From: Deltaproteobacteria bacterium
GTDB lineage: Bacteria > Myxococcota > Kuafuiibacteriia > Kuafuiibacteriales > Kuafuiibacteriaceae
DNA length: 64,000 bases
Direction: 5' to 3'
NCBI GenBank assembly: GCA_020632995.1
Contig: JACKEN010000012.1
Location: forward strand, 128,515 to 192,514
Shown: piece by piece, positions 56,001-63,967 of the stretch
Layout: every line of letters begins with the position of its first letter
How positions within the stretch are numbered: the stretch's first letter is position 1
The notes under the pieces: model-generated
What the model was told of the DNA's origin: nothing
What the model saw: the letters and a program-made list of their open reading frames with translations, nothing else
Databases searched by the model: none
Program-made: the position numbers and the translations under genes

Positions 56001-56156
56001 GAGGCAGTCCTCGCCCTCCTGGCGGGGCGGGTAGTCGGGATCGTCGGGCATGAGGGCGGGCCGGGCCAGATCCTGCGGCGTCAGGTCGGGGTCCGAGGCC
56101 GGCCACCCCGGGTTCTGGGCCGCCAGCAGGGCGACGAGGGCGGCAGCGGGCACCAC
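53028..56156 (-). CDS. Inactive subtilase-like surface protein with Cys-TM-Arg tail
   Basis: A 1,042-residue exported protein with signal MVPAAALVALLAAQ. Residues about 90-420 follow a subtilase plan, but the catalytic sites are gone: VALVGEGPD (96-104) in place of the Asp motif, PAGAAEAR (219-226) in place of HGTH, and CDDAAAALVAG (366-376) in place of GTSMA. Two calcium-loop-like inserts, DVNGDGAFTVLDF and DTNGNGLLDAQDI, are present. The C-terminal half resembles a beta-propeller. The end, CTCHQEGGEW then a helix and SRRRQR, is like a MYXO-CTERM sorting tail. It is first in an operon with a sensor kinase. Confidence 0.8.
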   Translation of the reverse strand: MVPAAALVALLAAQNPGWPASDPDLTPQDLARPALMPDDPDYPPRQEGEDCLGQLGLYSFTPACTPQLVEAEVPLGSGIAADRAWLVTTGHPSVTVALVGEGPDLADREVAAHFVLNAGELPIPDVGVPAASHDVNGDGAFTVLDFTSATGTTAPTLGTVRDARLLGRMDLGDTNGNGLLDAQDILRIFADGEDGDANGYVDDIAGWDFLEDDNDPTSPAGAAEARRVVATANDGVGSAGVCPRCTALALRVAARGLAGSDRVAMALAYAAEQKAPVALVSPAVLGASPLLAQAVDLAFDAGTLVVASAGVGPTHLAPAPWPEDKVLVVGTVGHDRAARTRATRQAAPDPCANTGPWLHVVAPGRCDDAAAALVAGVAGLTLAAARGDGAKHPALTPGLTPGELWSILRGAATDLDAPGWDPATGWGRVDARAAVDAVVRRRIPPHVVLLDPMQGAVLDPSAGAPGVARLAASRSRHTALAWTVEVAAGATPEADALEVVASGTMAEGEDRRADATFPLSSLSRDPTSPYETELVLQVRLREDAPDGASTIVRRVVHVHRDLDVLPAFPVTLPGGSVGGARVAPLRPGQAALLVPAADGALYALDARGAALDGFPVHGPRASVIAEHPLVPAFLDGRLDPEAPAPLLAPVSAGALGPDDASLLVTVNADAQVLAFGPLGAVQAGFPRVLHEGAARAPEAPAGVTAAVALTQSGAQAFLLASDGHRRLVRLGPDGADVGAAWDLGGPPGAPAVGAAGAVWAATSGSVWRLDLAAEEAVEGRALEALTPRGLFAALLPAPVLMGTLGGRRAVVAAWGGPITAFAPDGEPTPLEARAWQTPLAAAAVVRDGPTDLVASVAPEGQLEGLDPSAAPVDVRAALAVPSGEVRAQLGPAAAGSPAEPVVVDADGDDRPDVIFADDQGRIWATAAGGRLARGFPKVTGDPVVGPLAVGDLDGDGLLELVVATRRGMVWAWRLPTPTDTRIGWGGARGGLQSTADADQLRAPGRVLDDGGCTCHQEGGEWTGLLLLAFVGGAASTSRRRQR

Positions 56157-56212
56157 GCCCCTGGACTGTACTACGGCCGCGCGAGGAGGGGGCTCGCTCG
56201 GCCGAACGCACT

Positions 56213-57181
56213 ATGCAGTCACCCTATTTGGGGACTAGCTTCCACGCCGTGGACGGCGTGGTGTCGGGAGTGCAGGCCCTGGCCGCCCCCCTCGCGGGAT
56301 CGGTGGTGACGATAGGGGCCTTCGATGGGGTCCACCGCGGGCACCAGGCGCTCCTGACCCGGGCGGCGGACCTCGCCCGGGCGGAGGGGGTACCGGCGGT
56401 GGCCTTCACCTTCCACCCGCACCCCGCGAAGGTGCTTGCCCCGGCCCGGGCCCCCGCCCTGATCGTCTCGGTCGAGGAGCGGGCGCGGCTCCTGCTCGCC
56501 CACGGGATGGACCGGGTGGTGGTGCAGCCCTTCGACGAGGCCTTCGCCCGGGTGAGCGCCGACGCCTTCGTGCGGGACTTCCTGGCCGGGCCCCTCCGCC
56601 CGCGGCACGTGGTGGTGGGCTTCAACTTCGCCTACGGCCAGGGGCGGGCGGGGAACCGCGCCACCCTCGAGGCGGCCGGGCACGAGCTGGGCTTCGGGGT
56701 GGACGTGGTGGGCCCGGTCGACGTGGGCGGGGTGGTCTGCAGCAGCACCCGGGTGCGGGAGCGCCTCCTCGAGGGGGACGTGGCCGGCGCGGCCCGGCTC
56801 CTCGGGCGGGCGCCGTTCCTCACCGGGCAGGTGGTGCCCGGGGACCAGCGCGGCCGCACCATCGGCTTTCCCACCGCCAACGTGGATCCTGAGCCCGAGC
56901 TGTTGCCGTGCGCGGGGGTCTACGCCACCCGGGTGAGCTGGGACGGGGAGCCCGCGCGCCCCTCGGTCACCAACATCGGCAACCGCCCCACCTTCGGCGG
57001 CGGCCACGTCACGGTGGAGGTGCACCTGTTGGACTTCAGCGGCGACCTCTACGGGCGCCGGCTCCGAGTGGAGCTGGTGGGGCGCCTCAGGGACGAGCGC
57101 CGCTTCGAGGGGAGGGATGCCCTGGTGGCGCAGCTGAACCAGGACGTCGCCTCGGCCCGGGCGGTGCTCGGGGATCGCTGA
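56213..57181 (+). CDS. ribF: Bifunctional riboflavin kinase / FAD synthetase
   Basis: Converts riboflavin to FMN and FAD. The product is 322 residues, the usual size. The adenylyltransferase half has IGAFDGVHRGHQALL with the HxGH motif and VVGFNFAYGQGRAG. The kinase half has GRTIGFPTANVDPEPE, then GVYATRVSW and NIGNRPTFGG. The stop overlaps the start of aroE by one base (TGATG). It opens a run with aroE and pilB. Nothing abnormal. Confidence 0.94.
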   Translation: MQSPYLGTSFHAVDGVVSGVQALAAPLAGSVVTIGAFDGVHRGHQALLTRAADLARAEGVPAVAFTFHPHPAKVLAPARAPALIVSVEERARLLLAHGMDRVVVQPFDEAFARVSADAFVRDFLAGPLRPRHVVVGFNFAYGQGRAGNRATLEAAGHELGFGVDVVGPVDVGGVVCSSTRVRERLLEGDVAGAARLLGRAPFLTGQVVPGDQRGRTIGFPTANVDPEPELLPCAGVYATRVSWDGEPARPSVTNIGNRPTFGGGHVTVEVHLLDFSGDLYGRRLRVELVGRLRDERRFEGRDALVAQLNQDVASARAVLGDR

Positions 57182-58014
57182 TGCGTCGCCTGGCCGCGGT
57201 CCTGGGCCGGGACGTCTCGGCCTCCCTCTCGCCCCGGCTCCACGCCGCGGCGGCGCGGGCCCTGGAGCTCGACCTCGCCTACGTCCCGGTGAGCTGCCCC
57301 GACACCGGTCACTTCGTGCGCGCGGTGGAGGCCCTGGAGACCCTGGGCGCCCTCGGGGCCAACGTCACGGTGCCCTACAAGCGGGTGGCCCTCGACCTCG
57401 CGGATCAGGTCTCGAGCACCGCGGCCGAGATCGGCGCGGTCAACACCCTGACCTTCTCCGCCGCCGGGCGCCGCCACGGCGACAACACCGACGGCCCCGG
57501 CCTGGTGCGCGCCCTGGCCGAGCTTCCGGCCGCGGTCTTCGAGCGGGTCCAGATCCTCGGGGCGGGCGGCGCGGCCCGGGCGGCGGCGTGGGCGCTCGCC
57601 CAGCTCGGGGTCGACGACGTGCACGTCACCGCCCGCCGCAACGCGGAGCCGGTGGCGGAGGTGGCGAACGGGAAGGCCTCCACCCTGGAGGCGGTGCGCG
57701 GGGCTACCCTGGTGGTGAGCTGCCTCCCCGGCGACGACGCCCTGGCGCGACAGGCCCTGACCGACTGGGTCGACATGACCAAGCGCCCGGTGGTGTACGA
57801 CCTCGCCTATGGGGACGAGGCCTCGCCGAGCGCCCTGGTCGCGGCGGCGGAGCGGCGGGGCCTGCTGGCCCACGACGGGCGGGCCCTCCTGGTGGAGCAG
57901 GCCGCGTTGTCCCTGAGCCTTTGGACCGGCGCGGACGCCGCCCGGGCCCGCCAGGCGATGCGGTCGGAGCTGTCGCCCGGGGGGTGGCGTGACGCGGGGT
58001 CGGATCCGGGGTAG
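57181..58014 (+). CDS. aroE: Shikimate dehydrogenase
   Basis: Reduces 3-dehydroshikimate with NADPH in aromatic amino-acid synthesis; 277 residues. Shikimate-binding serines are in SASLSPRLH, the catalytic lysine in NVTVPYKRVAL and the aspartate in GDNTDGPGLV. The nucleotide loop is ILGAGGAARAAAWAL. The ATG at 57181 shares its first base with the ribF stop codon, a typical coupled start. The open frame before it belongs to a shadow of ribF. Confidence 0.92.
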   Translation: MRRLAAVLGRDVSASLSPRLHAAAARALELDLAYVPVSCPDTGHFVRAVEALETLGALGANVTVPYKRVALDLADQVSSTAAEIGAVNTLTFSAAGRRHGDNTDGPGLVRALAELPAAVFERVQILGAGGAARAAAWALAQLGVDDVHVTARRNAEPVAEVANGKASTLEAVRGATLVVSCLPGDDALARQALTDWVDMTKRPVVYDLAYGDEASPSALVAAAERRGLLAHDGRALLVEQAALSLSLWTGADAARARQAMRSELSPGGWRDAGSDPG

Positions 58015-58024
58015 CGTCGCGCCG

Positions 58025-59737
58025 ATGCCAGGACGCCTCGGAGAGCTTCTCGTTCGTGAGAACCTCATCAGCCTGCAGCAACTGCAGAAGGCCCAAGAAG
58101 AGCAGCGGAAGTCCGGCGGCCGCTTGGGCTTCAACCTTACGAAGCTCGGGTACATCGAGGAGAGCGAGCTCACCGCGTTCCTCTCCAAACAGTACGGCGT
58201 ACCGAGCATCAACCTCTCGGAGTTCGAGATCGACACCGACGTCATCCGTCTGGTGCCGAAGGAGGTCTCCGAGAAGCACCAGGTCATCCCGGTGAACCGG
58301 GCGGGCGCCTCGCTCATCGTGGCGATGGCGGACCCGTCCAACATCTTCGCCATCGACGACCTGAAGTTCCTCACCGGGTACAACATCGAGGTGGTGGTGG
58401 CGTCCGACGGCGCCATCCGCGAGGCCATCGACAAGTACTACGGCCGGCACGACACCCGTGGAGCCGAGCTCAACTACGACGAGGTGATGGCCGAGTTCGA
58501 CGAGGACGAGATCGAGGTCGGCGGCGACGACGACTCGGTCAACGTCGTCGACCTCGAGCGCTCGGCCGAGGACGCGCCGGTGGTGAAGCTGGTGAACCTC
58601 ATCTTGATCGACGCGATCAAGAAGGGGGCCAGCGACATCCACATCGAGCCGTACGAGAAGGACTTCCGGGTCCGGTACCGCATCGACGGCGTGCTCTACG
58701 AGATGATGAAGCCGCCGCTGAAGCTGAAGGCGGCCATCACCTCCCGCCTGAAGATCATGAGCCAGCTCGACATCGCCGAGCGCCGGCTCCCCCAGGACGG
58801 CCGCATCAAGCTGAAGCTCGGCAAGGGCCGGGAGATGGACTATCGCGTGTCCTGCCTCCCGACCCTCTTCGGCGAGAAGATCGTGCTGCGGCTCCTCGAC
58901 AAGGGGAACCTGCAGCTCGACATGACGAAGCTGGGCTTCGAGGCCAAGCCGCTCAGCCTGTTCAAGAACGCGATCAAGCGCCCCTACGGCATGTGCCTGG
59001 TCACCGGCCCCACCGGGTCCGGCAAGACCACCACGCTGTACTCGGCGCTCTCCGAGCTGAACAAGAGCACGGTGAACATCAGCACCGCCGAGGATCCGGT
59101 GGAGTACAACCTCCACGGCATCAACCAGGTGCAGATGCACGACGACATCGGCCTGAACTTCGCCTCGGCCCTGCGCTCCTTCCTGCGCCAGGATCCGGAC
59201 ATCATCATGGTGGGCGAGATCCGGGACTTCGAGACGGCCGAGATCTCGGTGAAGGCCGCGTTGACGGGCCACATGGTGCTCTCGACCCTGCACACCAACG
59301 ACGCCCCGTCGACGGTGTCCCGCCTGCTGAACATGGGCATCGAGCCGTTCCTCGTGACCGCCTCGGTGAACCTGATCCTGGCCCAGCGTCTCGCGCGCCG
59401 CATCTGCGCGGACTGCAAGACGCCCATCGACGTGCCCGAGAGCGCGCTGTTGGACATCCAGATCAAGCCGAACGAGGTGGGGAGCTTCCAGGTCTACAAG
59501 GGCCAGGGCTGCGCCACCTGCTCCGAGACCGGGTACAAGGGCCGCGTGGCCCTGTACGAGGTCATGGACTTCTCGGAGGAGCTCCGCGAGTTCGTGATCA
59601 ACGGGGCCTCGGCGGCGGAGATCAAGGCGGAGGCGATCCGCCTCGGCATGCAGACCCTGCGCATGGCCGCCCTCAACAAGTTCAAGGAGGGCGTGACCAC
59701 CATCGAGGAGGTCACCCGGACCTCCGCCTCCGACTGA
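58025..59737 (+). CDS. pilB: Type IV pilus extension ATPase PilB
   Basis: The hexameric motor that powers pilus assembly; 570 residues. The N-terminal MshEN-type domain begins LGELLVRENLISLQQLQKAQ. Walker A is GPTGSGKTTT, the Walker B region is DPDIIMVGEIRD, and the His box is HMVLSTLHTND. The tetracysteine zinc site is CADCKTP with CATCSETG. The ATG at 58025 matches family starts; an in-frame start at 57989 would overlap aroE. pilT, normally adjacent in myxobacteria, lies 3.1 kb downstream. Confidence 0.95.
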   Translation: MPGRLGELLVRENLISLQQLQKAQEEQRKSGGRLGFNLTKLGYIEESELTAFLSKQYGVPSINLSEFEIDTDVIRLVPKEVSEKHQVIPVNRAGASLIVAMADPSNIFAIDDLKFLTGYNIEVVVASDGAIREAIDKYYGRHDTRGAELNYDEVMAEFDEDEIEVGGDDDSVNVVDLERSAEDAPVVKLVNLILIDAIKKGASDIHIEPYEKDFRVRYRIDGVLYEMMKPPLKLKAAITSRLKIMSQLDIAERRLPQDGRIKLKLGKGREMDYRVSCLPTLFGEKIVLRLLDKGNLQLDMTKLGFEAKPLSLFKNAIKRPYGMCLVTGPTGSGKTTTLYSALSELNKSTVNISTAEDPVEYNLHGINQVQMHDDIGLNFASALRSFLRQDPDIIMVGEIRDFETAEISVKAALTGHMVLSTLHTNDAPSTVSRLLNMGIEPFLVTASVNLILAQRLARRICADCKTPIDVPESALLDIQIKPNEVGSFQVYKGQGCATCSETGYKGRVALYEVMDFSEELREFVINGASAAEIKAEAIRLGMQTLRMAALNKFKEGVTTIEEVTRTSASD

Positions 59738-59746
59738 TCACGTCCT

Positions 59747-60460
59747 TCACGCCACCTGCAACACGTCTTGCGCGTGGGCCCGGGCCGACTCGGTCTCGCG
59801 GCCCACGATGGCCGGCGCCTCGTGCACCAGCCGATCGTCCGTCAGGGCGTGGAGCATGAACAGCGCGAAGTCCACCCGGCGGGTGCGGTTGCTCGCGAGG
59901 ATCGGGTCGCCCACGTGGCGGCTCCACACCGGCAGGCCCTGGCTCGGGCCCTCCTCGAGGTCGCTCCCCCGCACCACCGTCCAGCGCGTCTTGCTGTGGA
60001 AGATGAGGTCGGTGGCCGCCACCTGATCGTCGAGGTCGACCCACCGCAGCGCGCGTCCGATGAAGCGGAACACCTTCACCATCCACTTGAAGCCGCGCGA
60101 GTAGGTGTCCTTGCCGTCGCGGGTGATGTGCCAGCCGCAGGAGAAGACCAGGCGCGCGTCGGGCTCCGCGAAGTCGAGCACCGCCTGGGCGGTGCCCGAG
60201 GCGTAGCGCTGCATGCCCCAGGGCACGAGCACCGTGAGCACCCCGTCGCAGCCGCGGACCGCCTGGGCGATCACCGCCCGGTCGTCGGTGCGCCCGGGGA
60301 TGATCGCAATCCGGCTTGCGAACTCCGTGAGCTTGTTGACGCTCTCGGGGCGGCACACCGCCACCACCTCGTGCCCCGCCTCCAGCGCGTGCTGGACCAT
60401 GTACCGGCCCAGCTTCCCGGAGGCGCCGATGATGCAGATCTTCTTGCCGTCGTTCTTCAT
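59747..60460 (-). CDS. NAD(P)-binding Rossmann-fold protein (NmrA/SDR-like)
   Basis: A 237-residue atypical short-chain dehydrogenase-like protein. The dinucleotide loop is IIGASGKLGRYMVQHA close to the N-terminus. Later motifs are GCDGVLTVLVPWG and RWTVVRGSDLEEGPSQG, common in NAD(P)H-binding epimerase-like proteins. A classical YxxxK is not evident, so it may bind rather than oxidise. The ATG at 60460 is preferred over 60511 because it places the loop at the usual distance. It converges on pilB and follows the peroxidase gene after a gap of 91 bases. Confidence 0.8.
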   Translation of the reverse strand: MKNDGKKICIIGASGKLGRYMVQHALEAGHEVVAVCRPESVNKLTEFASRIAIIPGRTDDRAVIAQAVRGCDGVLTVLVPWGMQRYASGTAQAVLDFAEPDARLVFSCGWHITRDGKDTYSRGFKWMVKVFRFIGRALRWVDLDDQVAATDLIFHSKTRWTVVRGSDLEEGPSQGLPVWSRHVGDPILASNRTRRVDFALFMLHALTDDRLVHEAPAIVGRETESARAHAQDVLQVA

Positions 60461-60551
60461 GCCCCCACTATGGGTCTGCGGAACCGTATGATCGATTCCC
60501 CGAATGGGCATGAAGACTATGCGTAAATGAATGGATGGCGCCCCGGTCCGC

Positions 60552-61748
60552 CTAGCGGAGCAGGCGCAGGTAGGCGATGGCGTCCTGTTTGTCCTGCTCG
60601 GTCAGGTGGATCTGCCCGCCCACGAACGGGTCCACGTCGAAGAAGAGCTGGTACTGGTCCATCACCGTCTCCAGGTCGGGCGCGGAGTTGTCGTGGAAGT
60701 AGGGCGCGGTGTCCTTCACGCCCCACAGCTGCGGGGTCTTGAAGAAGCCCACGAAGGTGCTGCGCGGGAGCACCGCGGGGGGCGGGAGCACCGCCTCGGT
60801 GAACAGGACGCCGGGGTCGGTGGTGCTCACCGGGATGATGTTGCCCAGGCCGTCGTCGACCAGGAGGTTGTGCACCGGGTGGTTCAGGAGGTTGCGACCG
60901 AACGCGGGGTCGCCGACGAAGAGCGGATGGAACCGGGTCCCCTCGATCGCCGGGAACACCGCGGCGCCGTTGGCGCTGGTGAGGTTGAGCATGGGCCCGC
61001 TGTGGCAGAGCGCGCAGATGCCGTCGCGGCTCGGCGGGTTGAAGGGCGCGTCGATGAACATCCGGCGCCCGCGGCGCTCGGAGGGCGTGCGGCCTTCGGG
61101 CAGCTCGGGGGCCGGGCCACCCCGTGAGTAGCGGAACAGCGCGGCGCTCGAGTAGAAGCGCGGCGCCTGCTGCTGGAAGTCCGCGATGAGTGCAAGCTGG
61201 TCTGCGGTCGGCTCCACCGTGGCCTGCGCGTGACCGTGGATCGCCCCCAACGCCTGGTCCTCGAGCGTGGGGTTGCGGAGATCGTACATCAACGCGGGGT
61301 CGAGCCCCGGCGTGTTCAGGGTCGACGGGATGCCCCGGAACACGTCGATGGTGCGCTTCGCGGGATCGTCGGCGTTGGTGACGTACCAGGGCAGCTGCAG
61401 GGTGATGCGGATGGTCCCCTCGGACAGGATCCGCGAGACCCCGACCCCGTCGTCGTCGAGGCCGTCGTGCTCGAAGAGCGGGTGGTTCGGGTCCCGGCGG
61501 TAGAGGCGCCGGATGTCTTGCAGACCGAGGGTGCCGGTCGCGATCGAGTGACAGGTCTGACAGGTGCGGCCGTTGCCGCCGAACTCCTCCTCCACGAAGA
61601 GCCGCCGCCCCTCGGACAGCGGGTGATCACCCAAGAGCGCGTCCTGCCGCGCCGCCCACTCAGAGCTCAGCGCGGCCTCGTCCGGCACCGGCGCACAGGC
61701 CGATGCCCCCACGACGCAGAGCGTCGCGCACATCCACTTCACTTGCAT
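60552..61748 (-). CDS. Di-heme cytochrome c peroxidase / MauG-family lipoprotein
   Basis: A 398-residue exported di-heme protein. The signal MQVKWMCATLCVVGASAC ends in a lipobox-like ASAC. Heme-binding motifs are C63-Q-T-C66-H67 and C245-A-L-C248-H249. KTPQLWGVKDTAPYFHDNS is the typical C-terminal signature. GGAGG lies 7 to 8 bases before the ATG at 61748. It should reduce peroxides or oxidise an unknown substrate in the periplasm. A LysR regulator is transcribed divergently and is the obvious candidate controller. Confidence 0.9.
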   Translation of the reverse strand: MQVKWMCATLCVVGASACAPVPDEAALSSEWAARQDALLGDHPLSEGRRLFVEEEFGGNGRTCQTCHSIATGTLGLQDIRRLYRRDPNHPLFEHDGLDDDGVGVSRILSEGTIRITLQLPWYVTNADDPAKRTIDVFRGIPSTLNTPGLDPALMYDLRNPTLEDQALGAIHGHAQATVEPTADQLALIADFQQQAPRFYSSAALFRYSRGGPAPELPEGRTPSERRGRRMFIDAPFNPPSRDGICALCHSGPMLNLTSANGAAVFPAIEGTRFHPLFVGDPAFGRNLLNHPVHNLLVDDGLGNIIPVSTTDPGVLFTEAVLPPPAVLPRSTFVGFFKTPQLWGVKDTAPYFHDNSAPDLETVMDQYQLFFDVDPFVGGQIHLTEQDKQDAIAYLRLLR

Positions 61749-61826
61749 TGGAATGTCCTCCCCCGTGATCGGTGGCACGCCCTGGGCGGCTGTGACGATT
61801 TTTCAGCGCCTGTGCACGGCGGCCCT

Positions 61827-61864
61827 GCGGATCCGCATGATGGCTCCGCGCACACGCACATGTG
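61827..61864. promoter_or_regulatory. Palindromes between peroxidase and LysR genes
   Basis: GCGGATCCGC (61827-61836) and CACATGTG (61857-61864) are perfect palindromes in the 130-base divergent spacer, their centres 29 bases apart. This is a likely place for LysR-type operators and for both promoters, although neither palindrome shows the standard T-N11-A form clearly. Confidence 0.35.
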
Positions 61865-61878
61865 TTATTCGTCGGTGA

Positions 61879-62784
61879 ATGGAGTGGCGGGGCACCGACT
61901 TCGACTGGAACCACGCCCGGGCGCTCCTGGCGGTGGCCGAGGAGGGCTCGCTCTCCGCCGCCGCGCGGGCCCTCGGGCAGTCCCAGCCCACCCTGGGGCG
62001 TCAGGTCGCGGCGCTGGAGGAGGCCCTCGGGGTGGTGCTCTTCCAGCGGGTGGGGAACCGGCTCAACCTCACCGAGACCGCCCTCGACCTGGTGGAGCAG
62101 GTGCGCGCGATGCGCGACGCGGCGGGGCGCTTCGCGCTGATCGCGGCGGGCAACGCGGAGGGCATCGACGGCCTGGTGCGGATCTCGGCGAGCGAGGTGG
62201 TGTCCGCGTTCCTCCTGCCCCCGATCGTGGCCGAGCTGCGGGCGCTCCACCCCGGCATCGAGGTGGAGCTGGTGGTGTCGAACGCAACCAGCGATCTACG
62301 GCGGCGCGAGGCGGACATCGCGGTGCGGCACTTCCGGCCGCGGGGCGACGACCTCATCGCGCGGCGGGTGAAGGAGGCCAACGTGGCCCACCTCTACGCG
62401 ACGCCCGAGTATCTGACGCGCATCGGCGATCCCGAGACCCCGGAGGCGCTGGCCGCGGCGGGGCAGGTCATCGGCTTCGACGACGGCTCCGCGCTCGAGG
62501 CCGCGCTGGCCAGCCTCGGGCTGCCCTTCGCGCGGTCGGCCTTCGGCGTGCGGACCGAGAGCCAGCTGGTGCAGTGGGCGCTCGCCAAGCAGGGCGTGGG
62601 GATGTGCGTGATGATGGACGAGGTGGGCGACGCCGACCCCGCGGTGCGTCGGGCCCTGCCCGAGCTGCCGGGGCTGGTGTTCCCCACCTGGCTCACCACC
62701 CACCGCGAGCTGAAGACGAGCCGGCGCATCCGGGCGGTGTTCGAGCACCTGGCGGCGCGGCTGCACGCCGGGGTTGCCCCCTGA
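61879..62784 (+). CDS. LysR-family transcriptional regulator
   Basis: A 301-residue regulator. The winged helix-turn-helix is near residues 12-65 (ALLAVAEEGSLSAAARALGQ, then SQPTLGRQVAALEEALG). The effector domain begins around GLVRISASEVVSAFLLPPIV, with DIAVRHFRP and TWLTTHRELKTSRRIRAVF near the end. It is transcribed away from the MauG-type peroxidase gene, so it probably controls that gene and itself. The effector is unknown. Confidence 0.92.
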   Translation: MEWRGTDFDWNHARALLAVAEEGSLSAAARALGQSQPTLGRQVAALEEALGVVLFQRVGNRLNLTETALDLVEQVRAMRDAAGRFALIAAGNAEGIDGLVRISASEVVSAFLLPPIVAELRALHPGIEVELVVSNATSDLRRREADIAVRHFRPRGDDLIARRVKEANVAHLYATPEYLTRIGDPETPEALAAAGQVIGFDDGSALEAALASLGLPFARSAFGVRTESQLVQWALAKQGVGMCVMMDEVGDADPAVRRALPELPGLVFPTWLTTHRELKTSRRIRAVFEHLAARLHAGVAP

Positions 62785-62842
62785 GACGGCCGGGGGCCGC
62801 CTTCTTGTGGCGTCCGACGGGGGCCGTCTATAGTCCAGGCCA

Positions 62843-63967
62843 GTGGCCAACCTGCACCAGCTCCTGAAGGCGATGATCGAGAAGGGGTCGTCCGACCTCC
62901 ACATCACCACCGGCGCGCCGCCGCAGCTCCGCATCGACGGGCGGCTGGTGCCCCTGAAGACGCCGCCCCTCACCCCGGTGGAGACGAAGCAGCTGTGCTA
63001 CTCGATCCTCACCGACGCCCAGAAGCACCAGTTCGAGGAGGAGAACGAGCTCGACCTGTCCTTCGGGGTGAAGAACCTCTCCCGCTTCCGCGCCAACATC
63101 TACATGCAGCGCGGCGCGGTGTCGGGCGCGTTCCGGACCATCCCCTTCAAGATCATGTCGTTCTCCGAGCTGGGCCTGCCCCAGACGGTGGCGGACCTCG
63201 CCGCGAAGCCCCGCGGGCTGGTGCTGGTCACCGGGCCGACCGGCTCGGGCAAGTCGACCACGCTGGCGTCGATGATCGACAAGATCAACACCGAGCGCCA
63301 CGAGCACATCCTCACGGTCGAGGACCCGATCGAGTACCTGCACCCGCACAAGAGCTGCATCGTGAACCAGCGCGAGGTGGGGGCGGACACCGACTCCTTC
63401 AAGAAGGCGCTGAAGTACGTCCTGCGCCAGGATCCGGACGTCATCCTCATCGGCGAGATGCGTGACCTCGAGACGATCGAGGCGGCGCTCGTCATCGCCG
63501 AGACCGGTCACCTGGTGTTCGCGACCCTGCACACGAACTCGTGCGTGCAGACCATCAACCGCGTGCTCGACGTGTTCCCGCCCTACCAGCAGCCGCAGGT
63601 GCGGGCGCAGCTGTCGATGGTGCTCGAGGGCGTGCTCAGCCAGACCCTCATCCCGAAGGCCTCGGGCTCGGGGCGCGCGCTGGCGGTCGAGGTCATGGTG
63701 CCGAACATGGCCATCCGGAACCTGATCCGTGAGGACAAGGTCCACCAGATCTACGGCCAGATGCAGATCGGCCAGTCCCGCTTCGGCATGCAGACCATGA
63801 ACCAGGCCCTGGTCGACCTGGTGCAGCGTCGGCTGATCTCCTTCGACGACGCGCTCCTGCGCTCCTCCGACCAGGACGAGCTCCGGCAGATCATGAGCGG
63901 CTCGCAGCCCCGCGGTGCGGCCATGCCCCCGGGCGCCCAGCAGCGCCCCCCCACCAGCGTCCGCTGA
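62843..63967 (+). CDS. pilT: Type IV pilus retraction ATPase PilT
   Basis: The motor that retracts pili; 374 residues. Walker A is GPTGSGKSTT, the Walker B region is DPDVILIGEMRD and the His box HLVFATLHTNS. The family signature AIRNLIREDKVHQI is present, a close match to the AIRNLIRE motif required for retraction. The tail is Pro/Gln-rich. It starts at a GTG. The 33 bases after its stop reach the window end and show no start of a next gene, which is usually pilC. Confidence 0.95.
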   Translation: MANLHQLLKAMIEKGSSDLHITTGAPPQLRIDGRLVPLKTPPLTPVETKQLCYSILTDAQKHQFEEENELDLSFGVKNLSRFRANIYMQRGAVSGAFRTIPFKIMSFSELGLPQTVADLAAKPRGLVLVTGPTGSGKSTTLASMIDKINTERHEHILTVEDPIEYLHPHKSCIVNQREVGADTDSFKKALKYVLRQDPDVILIGEMRDLETIEAALVIAETGHLVFATLHTNSCVQTINRVLDVFPPYQQPQVRAQLSMVLEGVLSQTLIPKASGSGRALAVEVMVPNMAIRNLIREDKVHQIYGQMQIGQSRFGMQTMNQALVDLVQRRLISFDDALLRSSDQDELRQIMSGSQPRGAAMPPGAQQRPPTSVR

